64,000 nucleotides of DNA from Triplophysa rosa (taxonomy: Eukaryota; Chordata; Actinopteri; Cypriniformes; Nemacheilidae): contig NC_079913.1 of NCBI RefSeq assembly GCF_024868665.1, positions 7,855,819-7,919,818 on the forward strand. Direction: 5' to 3'. Position 1 is the stretch's first letter. Every line of letters begins with the position of its first letter. The notes under the pieces were generated by a model. The model was given only the letters and a program-made list of their open reading frames with translations, made no database searches and was not told where the DNA came from. The position numbers and the translations under genes were made by a program. Positions 47,991-61,035 of the stretch are shown here, piece by piece.

Positions 47991-50900
47991 GTTTGCTCAG
48001 ATAACGTAATGTTGCGCAGAAGGTCATTGATTATGATCTGGCATGCTCTTCTCATCAGCATATTACACAAGACTGAATCACAAACCTTTGTGTCTTTCCA
48101 TGTGTACTTGTATTTTAAATAGGAACCAAAGCCATACATATTGATGTGTGTATCAGTTTTGAATAGATCGTTTCTTTCTGTATAAATAAACAAGAACTGG
48201 GTGTGACAAAATTGGTCATTAAACGTGATATAAAAGCATTATTTGTCTATTAATATAACGGATGTTTAAGAAGCCACATGTTTATCTTGGTGACAAAATG
48301 TGTCTGCACCACAAACAACGGCCAATAGATGACAGCATCGTGCTGTCCATTGCTTCTAGTTATGCACGTTACACGTACTGTTGAAGATGCTCATCGTCTT
48401 TGGTTTATAGCTTACAGCTTCAGTAAGAACCAAAACATTTCCTTATACGTTATGGTAAACATGTGGATGGCAGTGAGTTTTCTCTTAAATGACCATCAGA
48501 GCTAAATAAATGTATTTTAAAGTAAAAACGTATGGGACATGACCCGTCAATCAGAGACAGCAGGGTCCTTCATTTAACATGCTACTAAATCTAAAACAAT
48601 TTTTAAAGCATTTCCATTTTTTATTAATATGCATGCAGTTCTTATGACCTCATATTTAATGGAGATATTACTTAAATATTGTCACCCCACAGGACCATTT
48701 AAGCAAAGTAAAACATCTAAAAAGGTATCTTACAGAAATTTGATTAGATAGCTTTAATATAAAAACAAATTAAGGCATCCAAATGCATTCAGATTCTAAT
48801 CTCAATCAAATCTCAGGTTTTGATCTAAATTGTGGAGAGCAAATGTGACATACTATATTTACATAAACTACAGTATGTTTACATTACATTTTTGTAAAGT
48901 TACAGAGGAAGATAATATTGAGTACTTTTCTTGTTTATATTTATGTTTTTTAATTCATACAACATATAACATTTATTTGATTTAAGTCAAAATGTTTTAA
49001 CATTCTTATGGTAAATATAGGTTATGCAATATATCAATTATATGAGAAATATAATATAAAATAAAATATTATTTTGATTAGAAAAATGCCACATGACATA
49101 TTTGCCTTTTCCCTCATTCTGTGTAATGCAAAATATGAAATGTAGAATCCAGTAAATTTATGTGTAAAAACAGTGTGTTTAGTGTCTGTAGGTGAAACCG
49201 GCTGAGGTTTTCTAAGGTGTGACAGTACCACTTGTGTGCTTTGCGAGTCGGTGGGACAATAGTTCATCTGTGCCCCACACAAGAGGGCGGAGCCGCTATC
49301 GCCAGGGAGACCAAACCTCCTCAACTGATTGGCTAAATTGGGATTTTGAATAGTTTACTTTGGACCAACTCTGTTTGTAGGATTTTGTTCTCAATTAAAC
49401 GTGGAATGCAGGTTTTTTTTGCAGGGCCTGTCTGTATATGTGCCCTTTCTTTGTATTCATAGGCAAATATAAAGGTCTCCTTAGAGAGGTTTATGGAGAG
49501 AATTATATCACCTACTCCAGAGTTAGCTTTTCTAAAACCGCCTTTTTGGAGCTCTAATTTAAATCTATGGATGTCAGTGTACCTACGGGTCACAACGGCT
49601 GTTTTACTGTGTAAACAGATCACTATCAGCGCCACATGATTACATTTTAAATGTAAAACACCATTAGTCTTTTTGTCTCTGACAGAAGGAATCATTCATA
49701 TCTAGATGTATTTAAGTCAAGTTTGAGCAGTTGAACAAAGTAAAAAGTGCAGTAACAGTAGGAGATGTGACAGGCTTAATGAATCTACATCAGAACAAAC
49801 ATTTTTCAAGAACTTTAAAATGCGTCTCTATAGCCTTTAGATGCAGGAATAACATAAAAGAGATGACCAATCCAAAGCAACACAAAGACAGGCTTTATTC
49901 GAAGCATGAAAATCAGTCTAATCTAAAATAATTAATACGTCCTTGAGAAAAACAAAAGAGAACCTCACAAAGCAAGAGACAGGGCTATAGAGAGAGAATA
50001 GATGGCTTATAATTGTTTTTAAGTCTTGGGTTATCTGTAGATGAGTTTGTTGTGCTGCAAAAACACTTTGTTTCCTGTCTTTTATATAGCTCCTATTTTC
50101 CACTTTCTTTTTTTGCTTTCTTTTCCTCGTCTTTGTTTCTTGTCATCTCCGCTCTCATATTTACCGTCTCTCTGGCTTTCATAAAGCTCCTGCAGCACAT
50201 TCTTTTGTGCGCCAGGCTTTTAACATCTTTGCCTGGCTATTTATTTTTCCACTCCGCTTTCACGTCGGACTTTGAATCCGTGGGACAGAAGACATTCTAC
50301 CTCGGCTTTTACTGGTAATTAGGCAGTGTCCTCTCTCACCTCGTGACCCCCGTGAGATGCATCAGGGTTGTAGAATAAACAAGCACAGAAAAGCCTCGGC
50401 GCTAACAAAGACGCAGATGTTTGTGTTCTGCTGTTATTTAGTTATTTGTCTGTCTGAGTGCAAATAATCTTGGGGAAAAGGGGGGAAATAAGTAATTTGC
50501 TGGTAACGTTTGTTGAAAAGGAAAGTTCTAATTTCAAATACCTTTTTTTAAAGACAATAAATATTCTTATGTACAACAATATAACTTATAATATAATATT
50601 TGTAATTTGTAAAGATAATATGGTCGCTGCTCGTCAAATGTTCAGACACGCTCAATTTGAGCTTTCTTGTGATATTTTTGAAGAACATTTTTTGAAGTAA
50701 AGGCACAAAGTGGTTGAAATCAATTTGCATAGATCAACATATGTTAGCATGTCTATACAAAACTAAAATTTTAATTATGATTATTAATAATATTTGGAAT
50801 GAGTTGGATTGGATGATGAAATCAACAAGTGCCAGCATACATGAAAACGCCTTCAGCATCCCAGGTGGTACCACACAAAGTTGGCTGAGAGAATTCCAAG

Positions 50901-51539
50901 AGTGTGATGAGCTAAAATATAATTGTGATTTTTTTTAGTTACTACATTTTGCACACATATCTAACTTCTGTATTTCATTTATTTCATACTTTCCCCCCAC
51001 TTTTTGTAATAGTAATACACAACATTTGTCTAGAATACCAGACTACAAAACCAAGGGATAGATAATTACCTTAAAAAATTACCCCTTCAATAAAATGAAA
51101 TAAGCAGAATTATTTTGATAATTTTGCACAACAAGCTGTATTATAAACATGCGCTCACCAAAGTTACACAAAGTGAAAAGATGGCCTCGCTTGTCATTTA
51201 CAACACTATCAAATATAAAAAATACAGGTAACAGCTTCATAAACTCCCTCAAGGGACTGTCACATATCTATTTCAAACATAATTAACTGAAGGATCGGTT
51301 GTTCCGTGGTCATTTTAATTTAAGACGTCGCCCCACATTTCCAAACAGGCAGTCTGGGACATATCGCAAATCGTTTACAAAAACGTTGCAGTGATCCAGG
51401 GTACGCCATTAGTCTTGCTAAGGTCACACGAGCTCTCATGTGACCAGTCCTTTGGGTCCCCACCCCCACAACACATTCGTATTTTCCACGAAGCAGACCC
51501 AGGGGAACAGGGTTTCCCAGACGCATCTCCAAACTTCAG

Positions 51540-51800
51540 TCATTCTGTCAGATAAACGCTGCTTCTACCGAGCCCTATTTGCATTGTGAGTTTCATTAAA
51601 TCTCCAAGTGTCATTACAGTTCATATTCTTAATTATACCACGAATATCCCTCAGGGAACTTTGTGGAGGCCACTTCTCCCGCCGATCTGTCCATATGGTG
51701 TTTAATTAAAAGTTTTCTTAAAGAGTAAATTGCATTCAATTCAATTAAAACTGTAATGTCACAGCTAAATAATGGGCTCAGCCACTCTGGTGGAAAAAGG
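51540..51800. promoter_or_regulatory. Candidate conserved non-coding element
   Basis: Non-repetitive block with an octamer-like ATTTGCAT (51578), TTAATTAT, TTTAATTAAAAG and ATTCAATTCAATTAAAAC. Homeodomain/POU-type cores are dense over about 200 bp. The call rests on motif density only. Confidence 0.28.
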
Positions 51801-54800
51801 AATATCGTTTTGCAATATTTGCAGCGAAAAGTGCAGATCTCGTTTTTTCTTCTCTTTCTTAAAAAAAAAAAAACGCAGAACAAAATATGCAAGAAGCAAA
51901 AATCACTAAAAACCTCCTACATGTTATCAGGCCCCAGGCAATGCACATTAACATTGCTGGAGCTATTTCTAGATTCCACTCTTGGATTTCGTACCATGAC
52001 AAATGAAGCGTTGGAGTTTGGAATTCCTATTTATCTACAGCGAACAGAGGCACCTCTTTGGGGGAGAAGAATGGAGGGTTTAAGGCAGAGAGACAAAAAA
52101 AATCCATTTTGTAGGATAAATAAAAAAATAAAAAAATAGACGCCGTTGTGTTTTTGGAAGGTAAACTGGCGCGCTCGAGTCTGGTGAGAGGGCGGCGGAG
52201 TGCCGGTGTCAAAACATTTCTATCAGGCCAGCAATGCCAGACTGTTCTCTATGCAGTGTGAATTTAATAACGTAAGGGCAGACACAGTCCCGAGGGCAGA
52301 GTGGGTGACCACAGAACATCTTTAAACGGGGGAATTACAGATTGTTTTTAAGAACACGCGGCTCCTTAACAACCATCTGCTGGGATTGAGGTGTCTTCCT
52401 TTTTTATTCCAAAAGGCCAAAACCTCTAAATCGTCACGGAAAGTAGAAGATAAGTTGAATTCTTACTCTCTTCCCCCTCCCCCTCGATCTCTTTCTCACA
52501 TTTTTTGAACACTGAAGGCCCCTGAAGCATAAACAAAGCCCACTGTATTTCCTCTGTGAGTGTAGGGAAATGGAGAGCGGTTTTGGCTCCGTGCGGCCCT
52601 GCCGCTTACGCATGCTAACAGACTCCTCAAGACCACGTCGCAGTGTTTGCCCACACGCCACAGACAGGTCAGGGCCTCTCACAAACAGAAGTCTGGACGA
52701 AACACTATGAGCTGTTGTAACATCCAGATCAATGAATTCAAAAAGAAAAAAACATATTATGTAACCTAAATCATAAGGAAAGTTCAAACACGTGTCCAAA
52801 TAGAGTAACCACAAGTTGGCAAACAAAAGTGTTCAAGTGCTTAGATCTATTGTTTTACTTTTTAAAACCAAACAAAACAAATTTTGAGAAATGTTTTGCT
52901 TGCGTACTTTTGTTTTATAATAAATAAATACCGCCTGGTTTCGTATGAGGTTATCTGATGCAATGACTTTTAAAACATTTTTAAGTTTGTCTAAGTGTCT
53001 TTTAGGGCCCTGTGGACTGTAAAAAATATATATTTTTTAAATGTCACACACACACCAAGAGATCCTGATGCTTTCACACATTACCGACTTTCGCCAAGAG
53101 CAGCAAGTACACAACATTTCCAATTGTGAAAGTGACATTTAAAAGCATTTTATAAAAAAGAAATGAAAATCCCAGTTGAGGCAAAACAAGAACAATGGCC
53201 GAGTAAAATATTTGGAAAAGCATTTGAGATTCTTGAGAAACACATGTATGCTTGTATTGACTTTTGGGCCCCAGCACCTATATGTTTGCATTCAGACTGC
53301 GATCGCCGTTCTTTAAAGAATTTCTTTACAGAAATATTTCTGCACTATCCTTAATGCTCCACATGCTAATTTTTTTACCGGGACAAGGCCAACGGTATTG
53401 ATAGAGACGATTATAAACAGTATTTGTTTGCACCAGTACCAAGGTATTATGGCTTTCGGACATATTTTCTTCAAAGTACCTTGTTAAATACTATGGAAAA
53501 TACTTTATTTTTACCATGGTGCACATATCAAAGTACCATAGTATGACAATCAGTATTACCATCTGATTACATCACAGTAAAATGGCACAGCAACCGTATA
53601 TTTTTATAACAATCACAAAAAAATATGAGAATAGTGAGAAAACATAAAAAGTAGAAGTATAAATGAAGGAAGACAATTTCTTTAAAAATCATATCCTTTC
53701 AGCATCTTTAAGACTTTGTGAGATCAACTGTCTGCCACAGAAACAATAAGGGTGAATCACTGATATTTGTAGTCCATACAGTGTATCATTTATGATTGTG
53801 TATTCACAAAAAACTGTGTTTTTAGGGTAGTTTTTGTCTAAGAGTGTAAACCTGTAGTGCTTACCTGATGTTGAGTGACAGTATCTCATCCCTTCTGCTG
53901 TCTAGATGAATATGCGGTATGGCAGACACTCCCCTCTGACTTCATTCTGCAGTTTCAAAATAGAAAGGAGTTTTTAATCTCAAAATATGACTCTGTAGTT
54001 TTAAAGCTTCAGGCTTTATGATGTATAAATCACTTCACGTTCCTGTACGAGAGTGATAAATGCTAACAGGTTTGGGCTGCTGGAGGGAAACCATGAATGA
54101 AACTCAACTCAAGCTTAGACATTTTCCTCCAGGACAAATTCAGAAAATAAAGGTGATGCTGGGATGGGGAAGACAAACAAACATAAAAAATGAGATGTTT
54201 AATGTCTCAATCGTTTCTTCTAGACGGCATGAAAATTAAATGAACAAAGAAACATTTTCTCCTGATCATACTGTACGAGATTTCTATGCGATCGCAAACA
54301 TTTCTCATTGCATTCTAAATATATAGAAATATTTAGCAAATTAGCACATTAAACTCTATTCTGTGTCAACAACCAACTCATTTATTTCTTTTATTATCTT
54401 TGTAAATAGCTCTATGGGAAGTCTAATTTCCTAATTTAAAAAATAGTTTCTTTTTTATTATTGTTTCATTGTATGCTACTTATTGAATGCAGATTCCCAA
54501 TGTGACACTTTCCATCACACAGTGTGACAACATCCCCTGTCATTGCATGGTATAAAACTGACTTTCCTTTCTCTGGGCGCTGGAAAGGATCGCTGTTTTT
54601 GCATCCACATTGAATTTAATTTACAAAAATAAACAAGTAGTAACATTCATTCCATTCAGTTCTCGACCATCCAGTTATTGCTTTGACTCTGTTTAAGGTT
54701 CTCATTTAAACTCGTCCTTGTTTGTTCACATCGAGTCTGCGACGCTAAGCTAAACAAATCACCCAAAGGCTCAGGGGTCCCTTCATGTCACCCATCTTCT

Positions 54801-55232
54801 CATCTGCATGTACTTAGCAAGTGAGAGAGATCGCAGAACTCGCGGGCACCGACTGTGGTGTGCGCAGACGGTCCACCCTTGAACTGCTTAGAAACTCCGA
54901 GAGGGACACATTCTTCACTTTTAATTGAGTGTCAAGAGTGGTCTACAGATTAACTCAGCTCCTAACATACAGATAAAGCGGCGCTTCGTTATTTGTTATT
55001 GGTATTTACGGACTGTCATCGCTCCCCACTGGCTGAAGGGATTAGAGCCGCCAGCTAACGGCTTAACGGGACGTTGAGAAGGCTTCCCGGAACCCATCGC
55101 AAAAACAATCACAGATTTTCTCTGTCCCTGATGACAACCCTTTCGTGAGACTTGCTTAGGGGAAGTTTGAGAAAGTATGTATTTTAGGGCCATTTGAGGA
55201 ATGTTTAAATGAACAGGTTAACGTTCGCCAGT

Positions 55233-55340
55233 AGGGATGTAACAATATGATCGATATCGTGTTATCGCAATAGCAAACTTGTCTCAATATTATCGTAGTC
55301 ACATGACTGTATGAAACGATAGGTCTTCCGGGCCTCACGT
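55233..55340. mobile_element. Fragment of a GATCGATATCG-type DNA repeat
   Basis: AGTAGGGATGTAACAATATG followed by ATCGATATCGTGTTATCGC resembles the ends of common fish DNA-element fragments with the GGGATGTAACRAT motif. No matching opposite end was found. Confidence 0.35.
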
Positions 55341-56334
55341 AGAGAATGTTAAACAAAATAATAAATGTTACCTTTGACCAGGTCCATCTGGTGCAATAAT
55401 TTTATTTTATAAGAGGGATTTTTAGGTCATTTGACCAGACTCATACTATAACTCATACCTCTAAGCAACCGTTACGATTGGAGTATAAAGAAAAGAGGAT
55501 GCTTATGGCACGTTTCCAAGTCAATGTTTGTCATTTTAAATATTGCAATAAATACCGTACAGAATTTATACCGAGGTATTTTCGAACAGTGAGAGTTTGA
55601 TATTTGAAGTGATTGTTTTGTATCACACATGAGATCTCTTTACTATCTTGGCTTATTTTTTGCATTCTTTGTCTCAGGTTTCTCTCAACTGATTTCTGTC
55701 ATTTAGGAAACGATCATCAATGCAAAATACGCCTAACACACTTCAAAATAAACTGTTTATCTGGAAAACATACAGTGTTGTTTTTTTAAGTTTCACTTTC
55801 GATGGCTCGCTTAATTGTTTTGAGAGATTTACTCGTGTTCATAAGCAGTCAAGAAATTCAGCTTCTTTAATTTTGTCATTCACTAAAGTGTCTAAAGTGT
55901 CATTCTTTTCCTCTTTTGACACCTTTCCTTCTCCTTTTCCCCTACATTCGTATTTTAATCTCTATCCTTCAGTCTGTACTCTTGCTGTCAAGCACCCTCC
56001 GCATCTTTCCCTCAAAATTTCAGCATCTCTCTCTCGCTGCTGTGTTCTGCCAGTTTTGCTGACAGACAGCCATGTTCTAATGGCATCTGCCTGCTGCTCT
56101 ACAGCTAGCATGTGTGATCAGCTGTCTCCAGCTTCTCAAGTCCTCGTCTTCTCCGCTTAGAGTCCTCTTCTGAGCGCACACAGCTTGCATGCCAGCTCCC
56201 AGCCTCCGTTAACTCCTATACCATCTTATGTACTGCCAAAGCAGATTGTGTTTGGAGGGCAAGCAATTAAGGGGTAGAAAAAAACTGTAATGTAATTTTG
56301 GCTGCAATATTTACAGAAATGGTAAAGCTTAAGC

Positions 56335-56900
56335 GCAGAAACATGACAAAGTCAACACCGTGGAGAATAATGATTTAGAGCCCAGATTTAGAGGGAACGT
56401 AGGCTGGCACATTCCTAATTACGCAAGGCCAAATGTCAAGCCTGCTTGCTGTCAACGCGTTCCGTTAACGTTTTTTTTCTCTCCCCGCCTTTCTCTAGCA
56501 CGTTCAGCCATGTTTTATGAATCTCATTATAAGTCATTAAACTCCACTACAGATTTCATAGGCTCCTCACTTTGAGGCCTCGCAGTTCTGGGCGAAATGG
56601 AGTTTTTTTCTCCGCGGGTGCCTCCGAGCGTCGCGTCCATTTAATGGAACGAAGAGGGCGGGAAATGACCACCATTAATTCACCTCTGCTCAGGGGCACC
56701 GAAGCAGCAAACAGCGGTAAATGAATTAAGACACTCCACAACAAGACGTTTAGCCTGGAAGACGTGAAATTTCTCACTGTAATATCGCACTCAGAGTGTA
56801 ATTCAGTGTGTAATATTATCAAGCCCTGACTCTTTTCTCTTGGGAACGATCACCTGGGACCTCGATTACGGAGAGATAATTAAATAAAACTGAGGGGCTT
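56335..56900. promoter_or_regulatory. Candidate cluster of conserved non-coding elements
   Basis: Two complex blocks (about 56340-56460 and 56640-56900) contain TAAT-type cores (CATTCCTAATTACGC, ACCACCATTAATTCACC, AAATGAATTAAGAC, GAGATAATTAAATAAAAC) within otherwise non-repetitive sequence. They encode nothing recognisable. Confidence 0.28.
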
Positions 56901-57314
56901 TTTTGTTGTAAGAACTGAGAAATTCAGCTTCGTTCAGCCGCTCTCGCTCTCGACTGGAAGAATCTTTTTTCCTGGCATGCGCTCTTCCTCAGTGGTTTAG
57001 AGTTTGTTGGGAATGAAACCAGCACCTTAAAGTCTGGTCCTTTTCTCTTCCCACTTGGACAGGAAGTGACTGATGGACATGTAAAGTGACCAATCACAGT
57101 TTGTTTGATGGGATAATAAACAGATTAAACAGATTGCAGTGCAACACACTGTATGAAGCTGAAAAAATAGTTTATATATCGGCGTTGCAGTCTTTGTTAA
57201 CACTGTAAATGTGAATAAACTTTTATTTCAAAGTAAGTAGTAATTATTTTCACAAGACGAAACTCAGAAAAAGAAGCAGAATATTATTGACTTAGCCTTA
57301 GATATTCCAGACCT

Positions 57315-57515
57315 GACTTTTTTGTTCTGCATTACACAAAAAAGATATTCTGAAAAACTCCAAACGTCATTGGCACCCCATTGACTTCCACTGTACGAAC
57401 ACCAAACCGCTGAGTCATTTCTCAAAATATCTTCTTTTGTGTTCCAAATAAAAAAGATTCTGAATGGGGGTGAATAAACAATGACGTTTATATTTTTTGC
57501 TAAACTACCCCTTTA
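57315..57515 (-). mobile_element. Degenerate GGGATAGTTCACCC-family copy
   Basis: CCCATTGACTTCCACTGTACG, then AAAATATCTTCTTTTGTGTT and finally GCTAAACTACCCC are family landmarks in decayed form. Confidence 0.65.
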
Positions 57516-58050
57516 CTCTATGAACCTGGGCCATTCGCAGATGAACAGATAACTAAAACAGAAGTTGCGTAAAGCTTCAATCACAACGCAACTGGCAGTT
57601 TCAGCCCTGTTTGTGTGTAATGTGTCAGACGGTCAGTAAACCGACCGTGGGTGTGTCTGAGACTAGTCGGTAATGAGCCCTCATCTCAGCTTTAATATGT
57701 GAGGATATGACAGTTAGTGCGTGTATACTGCACGTATGTTGTGTATGTGTGTGACGAGGCCGTGCGGGGGCCTGTGCTTTGGCAGTGGCTGGGTGTTAGC
57801 AGAGCTGCAGATGGTGAGCGCTCAACGCTGAAGGTGATAGAAGTGAAAGTGAGTGTGTATGAGCGAAAGAGAGAGAAAGGTTGGCGAGGTGCACACTGCC
57901 AGAGAGCGCAGGGAAGCGTCGGCGGCGCGTGATATTGATGCCGCGCTGTCACCTCGAACCCCGCCGGCACCCTGCGACTTGGCGACGGGAAAACCAGGCC
58001 TGCGTGGGCGCGAGACGCACCGATCCGCTTTGTTTGTGTCTGTGTGCGTG

Positions 58051-58074
58051 CATGTGCATGTGCATGTGCATGTG
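58051..58074. repeat. (CATGTG)n hexanucleotide repeat
   Basis: Four perfect CATGTG units at the 3' edge of a GC-rich, CpG-containing patch (about 57880-58025). No gene start is recognised at the patch. Confidence 0.9.
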
Positions 58075-58792
58075 CGAGCGGGTGTCAAAGTCGCTTTTCA
58101 CCTGACACCTGTGTCAGACTTTATCCCAAAGTGAATAATGCTCAAACAACACCTTTTATAAGTATTGAACCTGGAATCGTATTTTAAGTATACAATTTAA
58201 CCATATTGAACTTGGAAATCCTATTTTGAGTGTACAAAATACATTAGGCTATATATAGGCCTATCACATAGATTAGATTTGAACTGAATAATCTCATACA
58301 ACCTGTTTGATACAAAGAAATTCACGATTTCTCACATATAGGCGCTTTCATCGGACGCACGAGCCTGACCCGAAGTAAACTTACGGCCTGTTTGGATATA
58401 ATTCATTTTCTATTTAATTTATATTAATTTATATTAATATTCTTTTGTATGAAATTACAATAAAACTACTCAACAGTTATTCTTTGTGGAGGTCTACCGG
58501 AAGTTACGTTTGGGCCACATAACGCTTATATCGTTTATGTTGTTGCTGAAACCATCTGTAATTTTTTTTGTTTTTTGTTGGTTTCAACTTAAAATTTTAA
58601 GGCAAGCAGGTAACTTATTTTTTGAGTTAATTAAATTGAAAAATATTTAGTTTTTTTACAGCATGAAACTCAAACTCAAGTCAAGACAAAAAATGTTGAG
58701 AGTCATTTGGTCATACAGCCGGAATCAGGAGATGTTAATCTCATCAAAGTGGGAGGTCTTTAGAGACCACAGAAGAGATTGTAGGTATACAT

Positions 58793-59317
58793 GGGCTGCG
58801 TCCAAAATCACCTACTTCCAAACTATATAGTAGGCGAAAATGAGTATGAGTCATGAATAGTATGTCCGAAACCTCAGTTTGCAAAAATGGTCCAACCACA
58901 GTAGGCGAGAAATACCAGGATGGTCTACTACTTCAGCCGAGATTCGCGAGTGTGGATCGGATGGACACTTTTCTATCCCATGATGCCACGGGAGCTGAGC
59001 AAAGGGCAAATTTCAAAAGTAAATCAAATAAAATAGAGGAATACTTTAAGGCGGACATCCGTTTTTAATGAAAGCGCCAATAAATGAATTTCTCCTGACT
59101 AAATTATGTTTTTATCAACACTCACGTATGGGTTGTTGTTAATACACCATAGGTCAAAGAGCAAACGGGTCACATGACCATAAAACATGACAGACGCAGT
59201 ATGTGCGAAATGTATTCATACTACTCCCACTCAGAACATACTGTTTTAACAGCCCTACCGGCTGTACTTATTCAAATTCAGTACGTACTGTCACAGTATG
59301 CGATTTCGGACGCAGCC
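58793..59317. mobile_element. MITE with GGGCTGCGTCC ends
   Basis: GGGCTGCGTCCAAAATCACCTA on the left is mirrored by TATGCGATTTCGGACGCAGCC on the right. Subterminal copies of AGTATG and AGTAGG are frequent on both sides. At about 525 bp it has no transposase. The short flanks (CAT / ATG) do not define a clear target duplication. Confidence 0.82.
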
Positions 59318-59385
59318 ATGGTCTTTCTGAGGAGTGTATTGAATTTAATTTAACCACGTTACCTGACCTGCGCGTAGTACATATA

Positions 59386-59513
59386 CATTTATTCATATGA
59401 CAAATAGTTTTATTCAAAGCGCTATACATTTTTTTGATCATGAATTTGCATGCGTGTTCCCTTGGATTCAAACCCACTGCTTTGTTCCACCAACTGAGCT
59501 ACAGCAACGCTAT
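59386..59513 (-). mobile_element. Antisense tRNA-derived SINE
   Basis: A tail remnant TTTTATTCAAAGCGCTATAC is followed by an antisense B box (TGGATTCAAACCC) and A-box region (CCACCAACTGAGCTACAGCA). The head is better kept than in the copy at 47888-47990. Confidence 0.78.
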
Positions 59514-60404
59514 AAAATATATACAAAGTGTAATATAGAAGTATAAACACTTTAGGAACAAAAAAATATTATCAAAAGAGATATCTGAGAGCATACCGGC
59601 TCGGTTGGACCATTCGCTACAGATTCAGTCAAGACAAGCTCCGCCCACTCCTGGATAATAGATGAAAAAGTGTCTTTCACTCCGGGGGCAGCGAGGGTCT
59701 CTGACAGCCCCTGACATCCAGCTCTACCTCCCTCACACAGGGCCGAATAGTGTGGGGAAACCCCCACAGGGCTCCAGCGAACACACATGCCCTGTGTCTG
59801 TGACACTAAGCCAGTCAGTGGAAAAGTCTTCACCTCTTTAACACAGGCTGGCAGGTGAAGCTAAGCACTCCGCTGCTAACCTGCTAGAAAAGAGAGTCTG
59901 CCAGCATGGCCTCCAATCAGGGCTGTCAGAATAATAGCAGGTTTATTGCTGAGGGGATGCACTCTGTTGCACCCTGATAAACATGCACTCGGAGATCTAG
60001 ACAGTCTGCACGCACACGCACAGAGATGGTCACTCATTGAAGAGGGAGAATACATGCTGCAGAAAATAAAACATTAATCTGTTTTTAGGGACCAGCTTGG
60101 ACCAACTAGTGACCAGTTTGGACCTGCTAGAAACCACCAGCTATGTTCTAAATCCAAGCTGGATCACACACACAAGCTCAGCTCTTCATACGCATTTACA
60201 CAAAAGCAATCAACATGTAATGAATACAGATGTTTCAACACGCAGGAGAGACAGTTGAGAAAGTCTATGCCAGGCAAAGGGTACATGCCCCTGAGGTTAC
60301 AGGCTGCTTAGAGATGATGTCAGGTACGCTCCTCGCACCAAACCAACACACACTTCTCAACAGGATAACAAATCACAGCCGGAAGGAGGTCTGCGAAGCT
60401 CCCC

Positions 60405-60670
60405 GGCTTCCCTAATAACATTTAGAGATGCTTAAGCTGGTAAATTAGCGAATCTGGACCGCAGAGATATTATTTATGCTTGTCTGCGGCAGAGAATAAG
60501 AAGGGCTTGATGGGTGAATTGTGTTTAATTCTTGGAAGGGGACGTTTTTCTGCACCACAGCGTGATACGAGATTAATCCCCTTACAACATTTGCGATGCA
60601 CTTCAAATCGCTCGCAAATGTCAGCGATGCAGATTTGCAGCAGGAGAGATGCAGATGAAGGGTGAACAAA
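60405..60670. promoter_or_regulatory. Candidate conserved non-coding element cut by a transposon
   Basis: Complex non-repetitive block with GGTAAATTAGCG, GATATTATTTATGC, GTGTTTAATTCTTGG and CGAGATTAATCCCC. It ends abruptly at the left terminus of the hAT-type element at 60683. The call is based on composition and motif density only. Confidence 0.28.
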
Positions 60671-60842
60671 GCTGATCCGTCCAGGGTTGGGAACCGAGAA
60701 CCGGTTCTTATCAAGAACCGGGTCTGTTTTTTTTAAAATCCGGAAACGTGAGCAATTTATAAGTTTCAAGTTCCAAAAACGGTTCTGGTGCGATGCGTGG
60801 CCAAGTGCTGTGAGCAGCCTTGCACCACTGTTTCCCATAAAG

Positions 60843-61035
60843 CAGTGGTCACCAACCCTGTTCCTGGAGATCGACCGTCCTGCAGACTGCAGCTCCAACC
60901 CTGCTTCAGCACACCTGTCTGTAATTATCAAGCAAACCTGAACACCTTGATTAGATAGTTCAGGTGTGTTTGATTGGGGTTAGAGCTGAAATCTTCAGGA
61001 CGGTTGATCTCCAGGAGCAGGGTTGGTGACCACTG
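60843..61035. mobile_element. 193-bp palindromic hAT-type MITE with perfect 8-bp target duplication
   Basis: The left end CAGTGGTCACCAACCCTG is the reverse complement of the right end, and inverted similarity extends over CTGGAGATCGACCGTCCTG, so most of the element folds on itself. The octamer CCATAAAG flanks it exactly (60835-60842 and 61036-61043). It is inserted inside the larger element 60683-63739. Confidence 0.95.

Larger units (their letters stand above)
44576..60682. other. Gene-free region downstream of etnk1
   Basis: No exon chain, conserved protein segment or RNA gene was recognised in this 16 kb. Repeats and candidate conserved blocks inside it are listed separately. In other vertebrates etnk1 lies beside a large gene-poor interval leading to sox5, so this may be the start of such an interval; sox5 itself is not in the window. 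Confidence 0.55.

Noticed and set aside
49333..49695. 120-codon open frame on the minus strand
   Set aside because: No recognisable domain, no plausible partner exon and no poly(A) or promoter signal; chance frame.
53380..53600. Possible TACCATGGTA-rich palindromic element
   Set aside because: Several ACCATGG and TACCATAGTA motifs are present, but no clear ends or inverted repeat could be defined.
55720..56160. 146-codon open frame in the gene-free region
   Set aside because: Low-complexity Ser/Phe/Leu composition from pyrimidine-rich DNA, no homology recognised and no splice or promoter context.
57700..58130. GC-rich patch as a CpG-island promoter of a new gene
   Set aside because: CpG content is locally raised, but no exon, splice donor or coding frame with family resemblance follows on either strand.
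60470..60931. 153-codon open frame on the minus strand
   Set aside because: It crosses the junction between flanking DNA, the hAT end and the nested MITE, so it is a chance frame through repeats.
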